64,000 nt of DNA, taken from assembly GCF_900129855.1 (NCBI RefSeq), contig NZ_LT670819.1, positions 6,386,001 through 6,450,000 of the forward strand, read 5' to 3'. The notes beneath the pieces are model-generated. The model ran no database searches. It was not told the DNA's origin and worked only from the letters and a program-made list of their open reading frames with translations. A program made the position numbers and the translations under genes. The DNA is from Streptomyces sp. 3214.6 (GTDB lineage Bacteria > Actinomycetota > Actinomycetes > Streptomycetales > Streptomycetaceae). This document shows, one piece after another, positions 56,906 through 64,000 of the stretch (position 1 is the first letter of the stretch; every line of letters starts with the position of its first letter).

Positions 56906-58120
56906 TTAACTCGGCTCAGGTGAGACGCCCGGCGACGAGGTCAGCGGATCCCGGTAGAGCACGTCCAGCGCCACCGCCCCGCCCGCCACGGCGAGCACGG
57001 ACTCCGGGAAACTGCTCCGCGAGACCGCGGCGGAACGCCCCGCCCCGACCTCCTCCCGCAGCGCGGCCAGGCAGTCCTCCCGGAACAGCACCCCCACCTC
57101 GGCGACGACGACCCGCTCCGGATTGAGCACGTCCAGCAGCAGCCCGGCCGCCCGCCCCACCATCCGCGCCCGCTCCCGCAACAGCCGTACGGCCACCGGG
57201 TTCCCGGCGTCCGCCGCGGCGAGGACATGCATCGGGTTCACCCCGTCGATCACCCCCGCCTCGCGGGCCCGCCGGCACAGCGTCCGCTCGCTCAACTCCG
57301 CCTGGAGGCAGCCGACCCGACCGCAGTCGCAGCGCTCCGTGCCGCCGGCCAACGGCAGATGCGCGATCGCGCCCGCCTGCGAACGCGGCCCGTGATGCAC
57401 CTCGTCATGGGTGGCGAACGCCGCGTCGACCACGTTCCCCACGAACAACTGCAGCACACTGCGGCTGCCGCGCGCCCGCCCGAACAACCGCTCCGCGTTG
57501 ACCAACGCCCGCGCGTGCCCGTCCACATGGACCGGCAGCCCGGTGCGCGCACCGACCGCCTCCCGCACCGGCACGTCCCGCCAGCCCAGCAGCGGATGCT
57601 CGACCACGACCCCCGAATCCCGGTCCACCCAGCCGCCCACGGCGACCCCCACCCCGAGGGCCCGGCAGCCCGGAGCCTCGCCCAGCAGCGCACCGAGGCC
57701 GTCGCAGGCCCGCGCCAGCACCGCACCCGGATCGAGACCGCGATGCTTCAGCTCCCGCCGCGCCACCACCCGTCCCCGCAGATCAAGCAGCGCGACGGTC
57801 GTGTACGGCACCGCCACATGCACCCCGCCCACCAGGAACCGCGAGTCGTCCAGATCCACCGGAAGGTGCGGCCGGCCCACCCCGTTGCGGCGCAGGGGCA
57901 CGGCCGCCTCCCGGATCAGGCCGAGTGCGGTGAGGCGGGCGCAGTGCTCGGTGACCGAGGCGGGGGACAGCCCGGTCAGCCGGGCGATGGTGGAGCGCGC
58001 GACCGGCCCGTGCTCCAGCACGGACCGCAGGATCACGCTGGCGCTGGTGCGTCGCCGGTCACTGTCGGCGAGCCGGGGGACGGAGGAGGCAGGCAGGAGT
58101 GGTGCCGCGGTACGGGGCAT
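56906..58120 (-). CDS. ROK-family transcriptional regulator
   Basis: A 404-residue ROK regulator: winged helix at about residues 25-85 (VLEHGPVARSTIARLTGLSPASVTEHCARL), then a sugar-kinase-like domain with zinc motif RCDCGRVGC. The ATP loop is degenerate (GGVHVAVPYTTVALLD), so it is a regulator rather than a kinase. It lies directly upstream of the sulfonate operon on the same strand, its stop 54 bp before the short Cys-rich frame. Whether it controls that operon is open; ROK proteins usually respond to sugars. ATG 58120 has GAGGAAG upstream. Confidence 0.87.
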   Translation of the reverse strand: MPRTAAPLLPASSVPRLADSDRRRTSASVILRSVLEHGPVARSTIARLTGLSPASVTEHCARLTALGLIREAAVPLRRNGVGRPHLPVDLDDSRFLVGGVHVAVPYTTVALLDLRGRVVARRELKHRGLDPGAVLARACDGLGALLGEAPGCRALGVGVAVGGWVDRDSGVVVEHPLLGWRDVPVREAVGARTGLPVHVDGHARALVNAERLFGRARGSRSVLQLFVGNVVDAAFATHDEVHHGPRSQAGAIAHLPLAGGTERCDCGRVGCLQAELSERTLCRRAREAGVIDGVNPMHVLAAADAGNPVAVRLLRERARMVGRAAGLLLDVLNPERVVVAEVGVLFREDCLAALREEVGAGRSAAVSRSSFPESVLAVAGGAVALDVLYRDPLTSSPGVSPEPS

Positions 58121-58596
58121 GGGGAACTTCCTCGGAAGTCGGGAGCCGGTCCGACACTGCGCCGTCTGTGGAGCGCGGCGCGCCGGATGATCGGCTCCGC
58201 CCGCCTCACACCGGAGGGCGACAGGCGGCAGCGCCCACGCGCCGCAGGTCGACATGGCGACGCGACGAGAAGTTCAGGGCCTGGGCCTGGGCAACCATGG
58301 CTCGAAGCTAGCAAAGCGGACCAGCGCTGCCCAGACGGCGACCGACGGGCGAGACGGCCGCCGCTCGATCGTGCTCGATTGGCGAAACCCTACAGAGCCC
58401 GCTCACGGCGCTTCCGTATCCCGAGCCACCCCACCTCAGTGACCAGGGTCACCTCGAACCGCGTGTAACTTCCACGCTTTGTCCGGAGCCCACCAAGCTA
58501 CCGAACGCCCGTTTGTCGACTACTGACGGTGAGCGGCCGCATGCCCCTGGGATAGCGTCACCGTGTCCCGCTCCACCCCGACCCCGCGGAGTCCCC
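58121..58596. other. intergenic region between ROK regulator and bioY
   Basis: This 476-bp gap holds the divergent upstream regions of both genes. I find a 14-bp palindrome at 58439-58452 and no convincing gene, RNA or strong hairpin. Open frames crossing it are short or antisense in character. Confidence 0.6.
58439..58452. promoter_or_regulatory. palindrome upstream of bioY
   Basis: GTGACC-AG-GGTCAC is a 6-2-6 inverted repeat about 145 bp before the bioY start. It is a candidate operator; its regulator is unknown. Confidence 0.4.
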
Positions 58597-59175
58597 ATGA
58601 GCAGCACCGCCGCCGCACCCGGCCGCCCCGGGCAGGTCCTCGCCGACCTGCTCCCCGCCTCCCGTGTCCGGGACATCGCACTCGTCCTCGGCGGCGCCGC
58701 GCTCACCGGCCTTGCCGCCCAGATCGCGGTCCCGGTGCCCGGCACCCCGGTCGCCGTCACCGGCCAGACCTTCGCCGCGCTGCTCGTCGGCACGTCCCTC
58801 GGCGCCCGCCGCGGGTTCTCCGCCCTCGCCGTCTACGCGCTGGCCGGTCTCGCCGGCGTGCCCTGGTTCGCCGACGGCGCCTCCGGCGTCTCCGTCTCCT
58901 TCGGCTACATCCTCGGCATGATCCTCGCGTCCGCCGCCGTGGGCGCCCTCGCCCGCCGCGGTGCCGACCGCTCCATGCTGCGCACGGCCGGCGCGATGCT
59001 GCTGGGCGAGGCGATCATCTACGCCGTCGGCGTCCCGTACCTGGCCTACGCCGCCGGCCTCTCCGCCTCCGCCGCGATCGCGGCCGGCCTCACGCCGTTC
59101 CTGATCGGCGACGCGATCAAGGCGATCCTGGCGATGGGTCTGCTGCCGACGGCCTGGAAGCTCGTCAAGCGGTGA
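58597..59175 (+). CDS. bioY: BioY biotin transporter
   Basis: A 192-residue S component of an ECF-type vitamin transporter, with six hydrophobic helices. Family blocks are GGAALTGLAAQIAVPVPGTPVAVTGQTFAALLVG, GARRGFSALAVYALAGLAGVPWFA and SFGYILGMILAS. It binds biotin in the membrane; no bioM/bioN-type energising genes are beside it, so it works alone or with a shared module. ATG 58597 has GGAG upstream. Confidence 0.93.
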   Translation: MSSTAAAPGRPGQVLADLLPASRVRDIALVLGGAALTGLAAQIAVPVPGTPVAVTGQTFAALLVGTSLGARRGFSALAVYALAGLAGVPWFADGASGVSVSFGYILGMILASAAVGALARRGADRSMLRTAGAMLLGEAIIYAVGVPYLAYAAGLSASAAIAAGLTPFLIGDAIKAILAMGLLPTAWKLVKR

Positions 59176-59209
59176 CGGACTTCAACGGATCTCGGCCCGG
59201 CTGTTCCTG

Positions 59210-59262
59210 AAGATGACGGCCGGTCGACCTGGCGCATGGCCCGGTCGACCGGCCGTCATCTT
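59210..59262. terminator. 20-bp stem terminator between bioY and surface protein gene
   Basis: Perfect 20-bp arms at 59210-59229 and 59243-59262 with a 13-base loop; each arm carries AAGATGACGG at its outer end and GGTCGACC at the loop. It follows the bioY stop by 34 bp and serves both convergent genes. Confidence 0.9.
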
Positions 59263-59303
59263 CTTCGTCCTGCCCCTACCTCCTCGTTTCCTCGGGGGCG
59301 GGC

Positions 59304-60017
59304 TCAGCTCTCCGGCCGCCGCCGGGACCACCACAGGCCGGCAGTGCCCGCCGCGAGCAGCATTGCTCCGGCCGCGCCGAGTGGCAGCAGATCCCGTCCG
59401 ACGCCGGTCTTCGGCAGCTCGTCGCCGCCGGGAGCCACGGGCGTGTTGTCGGTGCCGAGGAGCAGCGGGGTGGCGGGCGCGTTCGGCGACGGGTTCGTCG
59501 TACCGAACGGCACCGGGCCCTGCTGCCAGAACGTCTTCTTCCCGTCACTGCTCTGGACGGGCAGACAGATCTTCCCGGACTTGCTCAGATCGAAGGTCGC
59601 GTCGACGGCGTACGACTTCGACGCCCCGGCCGCGAGATTGTCGATGGGGCAGGAGAAACCGCTGTTGGATCCTTTCGGGAGATCTTTCTCCGCTATCGCG
59701 GAACATCCCTGAACGCTTTTGACCGTGAGCCCGTCGAACCCGACGACCAAAAGCCTTATCTGTCCGCTGTCCTTGGTCCCCTCGTTCTTCACCGTGGCAG
59801 TGATCGCCGTTTTCCTGGAACTGTTGTCGACCGAGATCCGCTCCGGTAGCAGTGTCGTCGTCTTCACGCCCGCAGGCGCCTCGTCGACGGGCTTTCCCCC
59901 CTTGCTGCTGCCGGGTCCCTGGTCGTCCGCCCCGGCAGGGAGGGAAAGGATCAACACTGCCGAGAAAGATGCCATGACCAGCGAGCCGGCGATGGTTGTC
60001 GCACGACGAGAACTCAT
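59304..60017 (-). CDS. LPXTG-anchored cell-surface protein
   Basis: A 237-residue secreted protein. N-terminal signal peptide (about 1-30, AGSLVMASFSAVLILSLPAGA), a beta-rich central domain with two Cys (GCSAIAEK, FSCPIDN) and a third in KICLPV, a Pro/Thr/Asn linker, and the sortase signal ELPKTG followed by a hydrophobic helix and SRRRPES tail. It should be covalently linked to peptidoglycan by a sortase. No sortase gene is in the window. ATG 60017 follows AAGGGGGG. It diverges from a Ser/Thr kinase gene. Confidence 0.9.
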   Translation of the reverse strand: MSSRRATTIAGSLVMASFSAVLILSLPAGADDQGPGSSKGGKPVDEAPAGVKTTTLLPERISVDNSSRKTAITATVKNEGTKDSGQIRLLVVGFDGLTVKSVQGCSAIAEKDLPKGSNSGFSCPIDNLAAGASKSYAVDATFDLSKSGKICLPVQSSDGKKTFWQQGPVPFGTTNPSPNAPATPLLLGTDNTPVAPGGDELPKTGVGRDLLPLGAAGAMLLAAGTAGLWWSRRRPES

Positions 60018-60104
60018 GTTCGCCCCCCTTGGCTGCGCCTGAATTCGCAGTACTTGAAGAGGTACCACAAGATTTCTCCACACTATGCTGGTACGGCACT
60101 AAGT

Positions 60105-62456
60105 GTGACTATTGTGTTTCAGGGGCCGGGCAATGCAGAGCAGTCGAGGGGGTGCAGCGGATTGCCGGGAAATTCGGGAAACACAGGGAATCCGGAGAAC
60201 TCGGGGAACGGCGGTTTTCCGGGGTTGCTGGTGACGGGGCGCTATCGGCTGGTCGAGAGTATCGGCCAGGGGGGAATGGGGCGGGTGTGGCGAGCCGCCG
60301 ACGAGGTGCTCGACCGGCAGGTCGCGGTGAAGGAAATGCGTATCGACGGGCTCGACCCGGAGGACACCCGCACCCGCCGTGAACGCACCCTGCGCGAGGC
60401 CAGGGCCACCGCCCGCATCGACCATCCCAACGTGGTGCGCGTCTACGACGTCGTGGACGAGGGGGAACGCCTCTGGATCGTCATGGAGTTGGTCGCCGGC
60501 CGTTCCCTGGAGCGGATCATGGCGGAGGAAGGACCACTGAGCCCGGCCGAGACCGCCCGCATCGGCCTCGGCCTGGTCACGGCCCTGCGCCAGGTCCACG
60601 CGAGGGGGGTCCTGCACCGCGACATCAAACCGGGCAACGTCCTGGTGGAGGAAGGGGGGAGCAGGGAGCGGGGCGGACGGCGCATCGTCCTCACCGACTT
60701 CGGTATCGCCGCGATCCAGGACGCGAAGGCGTTGACCATGGTCGGCATGCTGGTCGGCTCCCCCGACTACATGGCTCCCGAGCGCATCTCGGGCCGCCCG
60801 CAGGGCCCGCCGTCCGACGTGTGGTCCCTGGGCGCCACGCTCTGCGCCGCCCTGGCCGGCCACTCGCCCTTCTCCCGCGACACCACGCTGGCGACCCTGC
60901 ACGCCGTCCTCTACGAGGAGCCCCAACTCCCCTCCAACGCGGGCCCGTTGCGCGACATTCTCGCCTCCCTCCTGGAAAAGGAACCCACGGTCCGCGCGGC
61001 CCTCACCGATCTGGAGTCGACCCTCGCCCCCATCGCCCACCCCCCTCCCACACCGACACTGACGGTGGACGGAGCGGAAACGGAGGGGCGGGACAGGCGG
61101 GAGCAGGCGCAGGGGCTACAGGCGCCCGGTGGTGAGGGCGCTGAGAGGATCCACGGCGCTGAGGGAGAGCCACCGACCCGCGCACTCCTGAACACCGCCA
61201 GGCCGCCCGACCCCCGTGACCCCAGGCGACCGGAACCCAGGCGACCGGAACCCGGGCAACCCGATGCGGAGCGACCTGAGGACGCGCGTCCCGGGCCTGA
61301 GAGGGCCGGGGGTGCGGCCTCATCAGCACCGCCCGAACCGCCCATCGCATCCACTCCTCCCACTCCTCCGACTCCTCCCACTCATCTCGCTCCTCCCGCC
61401 CTTCCCGAGCCCTCCGAAGCGTCCACCGAGGCGGCCTCGGAGCTGCGTTCGGAGTCCGGCTCGGAGCCCCCGTCTCCCAGCCCGTCGCCTTCGCCTTCGC
61501 CGTCGCCGTCGCCTCCGCCGTCACCGCGCCCGCGCCCGGGGGTCTCCCTCGTCCGAGCCGACGCGCTGACCGAAAGCAGGCCGGGACCGGACGGCGCCCC
61601 CGCCCGGCAGGCCGACCCCGTGCCGCGCGCCCACCCGCACACGGATCCGCACGCACAAGTCCGTCCGGACGCGGAGACCCGGCGGCGCGCGATACCGCCG
61701 GACGGTGAACTGCCCGGCCCGCCCGTCCCGTCCGGGGCCCGGCGACGCAGGGGCAGCCGCCGCCCGGGTCACCGTGCGCCGTTCCTCACCGGCCGCCGTA
61801 CCGGTGTGCTGGCCGCCGTCGGGGTTGTTGTCGTGGGCGCGGTCGTCGCGATCGTGCTGACGTCGGCCCCCGGCTCGCACGACGTCGGCGACCAGGCCGG
61901 CGGCTCCTCGCCGATTCCGTCCCCCGCCACAGCGACGGCCACCACCACCCCTACGTCCACCCCCTCGACCCCTTCAACCCCTTCGACCCCTTTGTCCTCG
62001 CCGACGGTCGAGGGGACCTTCAGGCCGCCGAGCCTGCCGCCGGGCGCGCATCAGGAGGCCGGCGGGTTCGCCTGGGCGACGCCCAGGGGCTGGCGGCGGG
62101 ACGTCAAGACGGGCGCCGAGGTGCACTACACGTCCCCCGACGGCACCCAGGAACTCGTCGCCAAGTCCTCCCTGGCCCGCGGCGACCTCATGGACACCTG
62201 GCGGACCTCCGAACACAACGCCCACCAGGGTCAGGACTACCGCAAGATCCGTCTGGAGGAGACGACGTTCCGAGGCAGGCCGGCGGTCGTCTGGGAGTAC
62301 ACCTTCACCCTCCAGGGCACCCCCTGGCACGCCCGGCTCCTCGGCTTCGACGACAGCGGGAAGTCGTACCAGATCAACACCTGGTACCAGCCCGAGGCCG
62401 AGACGACGGCCCTGAAGACGTACGAGAAGGTCAAGGACAGCTTCACCGTGAGGTGA
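60105..62456 (+). CDS. membrane-anchored Ser/Thr protein kinase
   Basis: A kinase of about 783 residues. The Hanks-type domain (roughly residues 45-300) is complete: IGQGGMGRVWRA, VAVKEM, HRDIKPGNVLVEE, LTDFGIAAI, SPDYMAPE. A long Pro/Ser/Glu/Arg-rich linker follows, partly encoded by tandem repeats (PSPSPSPSPSP and RRPEPRRPEP). One membrane helix (about 590-612, VLAAVGVVVVGAVVAIVL) leads to an external domain of about 150 residues; there are no PASTA repeats. A TATGCT box at 60084-60089 suggests a nearly leaderless transcript, so GTG 60105 is chosen; GTG 60114 or one nearer the kinase domain are alternatives. Confidence 0.87.
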   Translation: MTIVFQGPGNAEQSRGCSGLPGNSGNTGNPENSGNGGFPGLLVTGRYRLVESIGQGGMGRVWRAADEVLDRQVAVKEMRIDGLDPEDTRTRRERTLREARATARIDHPNVVRVYDVVDEGERLWIVMELVAGRSLERIMAEEGPLSPAETARIGLGLVTALRQVHARGVLHRDIKPGNVLVEEGGSRERGGRRIVLTDFGIAAIQDAKALTMVGMLVGSPDYMAPERISGRPQGPPSDVWSLGATLCAALAGHSPFSRDTTLATLHAVLYEEPQLPSNAGPLRDILASLLEKEPTVRAALTDLESTLAPIAHPPPTPTLTVDGAETEGRDRREQAQGLQAPGGEGAERIHGAEGEPPTRALLNTARPPDPRDPRRPEPRRPEPGQPDAERPEDARPGPERAGGAASSAPPEPPIASTPPTPPTPPTHLAPPALPEPSEASTEAASELRSESGSEPPSPSPSPSPSPSPSPPPSPRPRPGVSLVRADALTESRPGPDGAPARQADPVPRAHPHTDPHAQVRPDAETRRRAIPPDGELPGPPVPSGARRRRGSRRPGHRAPFLTGRRTGVLAAVGVVVVGAVVAIVLTSAPGSHDVGDQAGGSSPIPSPATATATTTPTSTPSTPSTPSTPLSSPTVEGTFRPPSLPPGAHQEAGGFAWATPRGWRRDVKTGAEVHYTSPDGTQELVAKSSLARGDLMDTWRTSEHNAHQGQDYRKIRLEETTFRGRPAVVWEYTFTLQGTPWHARLLGFDDSGKSYQINTWYQPEAETTALKTYEKVKDSFTVR

Positions 62457-62498
62457 CCGCTCCACTGTCATGTGACGGCGCGGGCAGGGGAGAAGCGC

Positions 62499-62528
62499 GA
62501 AAGGGGCCCGCTGCAGCGGACCCCTTTC
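62499..62528. terminator. bidirectional hairpin between kinase and permease genes
   Basis: GAAAGGGG (62499-62506) pairs with CCCCTTTC (62521-62528), and after one C-A mismatch five more pairs follow (CCGCT/AGCGG). The A/T-rich outer arm gives a short T run on either strand. Confidence 0.82.
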
Positions 62529-62545
62529 ACATCGGCTCCCGAGAA

Positions 62546-64000
62546 CTACTCGACCTTGCCCTCGACCTTGTTTTTGGCCTGGGCCTGGGCCTGTGCCATG
62601 GCCTCGCCCGCGCCGACGGCGGAGGACCGCCGTCCTTGCCGCCCGTCCCACTCCTTCACGAAGGCGATGAGGACCACGACCGCCGCGACGAGCAACGACA
62701 GCAGCACGGTCGTCCGCCCGCTGCTCTCCCCCTCCGTGTCGGTCAGCATGTAACCGAGCACGAAGACGATCAGTGCGGCCGTCGCCCAGGTCAGGTACGG
62801 GTACAGCCACATCTTCACGACCAGCTTCTCCGGCGCCTCGGCCTGGATGATCTTCCGCATCCGCAGCTGCGAGAAGCAGATCACGAGCCAGACGAACAGG
62901 GCCACGGCCCCGCTGGAGTTCACGAGGAACAGGAAGACCGAGTCCGGGAACCGGTAGTTGAAGAAGACGGCGACGAACCCGAACACCACGGAGGCGACGA
63001 TCGCCGCGAGGGGAACGCCACGGTTCGTCGTCCGGGCGAAGACCTTCGGCGCGTCGCCCCGCTCACCGAGCGAGAAGGCCATGCGGGAGGCCGTGTAGAG
63101 GCCGGAGTTGAGACAGGACAGCACGGACGTCAGCACGATGAAGTTCATGATCTGACCGGCGTGCGCTATCCCGAGGGAGTCGAGGGCGGCGACGTAGGAG
63201 CCCTGCTCCTTGATGGACGCGTCGTCCCAGGGCAGCAGCGTGACGACGACGAAGATCGACCCGAGGTAGAAGACGCCGATCCGCCAGATGATGCTGTTCG
63301 TGGACTTGGTCACGGCCCGCTGCGGGTTCTCGGACTCGCCGGCCGCGAGGGTGGCGATCTCGCTGCCCATGAAGGAGAAGACGACGAGCAGCACGCCGGT
63401 GAGGATGGCGCCGGGCCCGTTGGGCAGGAAGCCGCCGTGGTCCGTGAGGTTGCCGAGACCGGCCTTGTCGCTGTCGACACCGGGCAGCACGCCGAAGACG
63501 GCGAGACCGCCGATGACGATGAACGCGCCGATCGCGACGACCTTGATCCCGGCGAACCAGAACTCGAACTCGCCGTAGGACCCGACGGAGACGAGGTTGG
63601 TGGCGGTCAGCACCACCATCACGATGAGCGCCCACCCCCACTGCGGGACGGCGGGGATCCACCCTTCGAGGATCTTGGCGCCGGCCGTGGCCTCCACGGC
63701 GAGCACGACGACCCAGAAGAACCAGTACAGCCAGCCGATGGAGAATCCGGCCCAGCGTCCGAGCGCTCGGTCGGCGTGCGCGGAGAACGAACCGGAGGTC
63801 GGATTGGCCGCGGACATCTCCCCGAGCATCCGCATCACCAGCACCACGAGCGTGCCGACGAGGGCGTAGGAGAGGAGGATGCCGGGTCCGGCGGTGGCGA
63901 TTCCGGAACTGGAACCGACGAACAGTCCGGCGCCGATGACGCCGCCGATGGCGATCATCGACAGATGCCGGTTCTTGAGCCCTGCCTGAAGTCCGGGACC
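62546..64000 (-). CDS. APC-family amino-acid permease (partial)
   Basis: The gene runs off the right edge; about 484 residues are visible. It begins LKNRHLSMIAIGGVIGAGLFVGSSSGIATAGP, the first helix of the amino-acid transporter family (GABA/proline/aromatic type), and has about 12 helices. GEMSAANPTSGSFSAHADRALGRWAGFSIGWLYW and SFMGSEIATLAAGESENP (helix 6, substrate site) are typical. The C-terminal tail is basic, then Ala/Gln/Lys-rich. The true start lies outside the window. The substrate cannot be fixed. Confidence 0.93.
   Translation of the reverse strand, partial: GPGLQAGLKNRHLSMIAIGGVIGAGLFVGSSSGIATAGPGILLSYALVGTLVVLVMRMLGEMSAANPTSGSFSAHADRALGRWAGFSIGWLYWFFWVVVLAVEATAGAKILEGWIPAVPQWGWALIVMVVLTATNLVSVGSYGEFEFWFAGIKVVAIGAFIVIGGLAVFGVLPGVDSDKAGLGNLTDHGGFLPNGPGAILTGVLLVVFSFMGSEIATLAAGESENPQRAVTKSTNSIIWRIGVFYLGSIFVVVTLLPWDDASIKEQGSYVAALDSLGIAHAGQIMNFIVLTSVLSCLNSGLYTASRMAFSLGERGDAPKVFARTTNRGVPLAAIVASVVFGFVAVFFNYRFPDSVFLFLVNSSGAVALFVWLVICFSQLRMRKIIQAEAPEKLVVKMWLYPYLTWATAALIVFVLGYMLTDTEGESSGRTTVLLSLLVAAVVVLIAFVKEWDGRQGRRSSAVGAGEAMAQAQAQAKNKVEGKVE

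Overview
The window is chromosomal DNA from a high-GC actinomycete, almost certainly Streptomyces. The signs are strong G/C bias at third codon positions, many GTG starts, translationally coupled operons, and regulators and families typical of the genus (ROK repressors, a csnR-K type operon, PknG, ECF sigma factors with zinc anti-sigma factors, an LPKTG surface protein). The gene order asd - sigma factor - S8 protease - pepN - malQ - HNH - MscS - csnR-K resembles, from memory, the core region around SCO2637-SCO2662 of S. coelicolor. I see no rRNA, tRNA, CRISPR array, insertion sequence or prophage. About 50 protein genes fill the window.

Layout. 1-1135: last codons of an EttA-like ABC-F gene, a hot-dog thioesterase and an unknown protein. 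1217-2817: a truncated globin and a PCMT-like methyltransferase, divergent, with a GCACN pentamer microsatellite between them. 2902-14121 (minus strand): a signalling block of glnX-, glnH-, coiled-coil, pknG-, PP2C-, VWA- and FHA-encoding genes. It joins the actinobacterial GlnX-GlnH-PknG amino-acid-sensing system to a phosphatase, a VWA protein and a phosphothreonine reader. The coiled-coil gene holds the only in-frame TTA (bldA) codon I found. 14218-21079 (minus): the csnR-E-F-G-H-K operon for uptake and breakdown of chitosan oligosaccharides, with a clear palindromic operator before csnR. 21290-24124: MscS channel, HNH endonuclease, and a decayed fusion of a D-Ala-D-Ala ligase-like gene with a fragment of an ATP-binding regulator.

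24312-31480: a tiny repeat peptide gene coupled to malQ; a cupredoxin-like lipoprotein and membrane protein divergent from an ECF sigma/zinc anti-sigma pair; a small membrane protein; and a 630-residue unknown protein preceded by an 11-codon overlapping leader frame. 31542-46708: two paralogous pepN aminopeptidases about 10 kb apart, with a DUF1203 protein, asd, a sigma factor with a membrane partner, a secreted subtilase, a NUDIX hydrolase, a GT4 glycosyltransferase and an AbiEi/DUF559-like protein between them. 46858-51540: a Rv2466c-like thioredoxin-fold protein and an MMPL exporter with a two-component system.

51674-58120 (minus): a sulfonate acquisition operon (ssuA-ssuC-ssuB, an FMN-dependent monooxygenase and a TauD-type dioxygenase). 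A very short, apparently leaderless Cys-rich open reading frame precedes it, and a ROK regulator lies upstream. 58597-64000: bioY, an LPKTG surface protein divergent from a membrane Ser/Thr kinase, and a truncated APC amino-acid permease at the right edge. Family assignments rest on motifs read by eye; no database search was possible.
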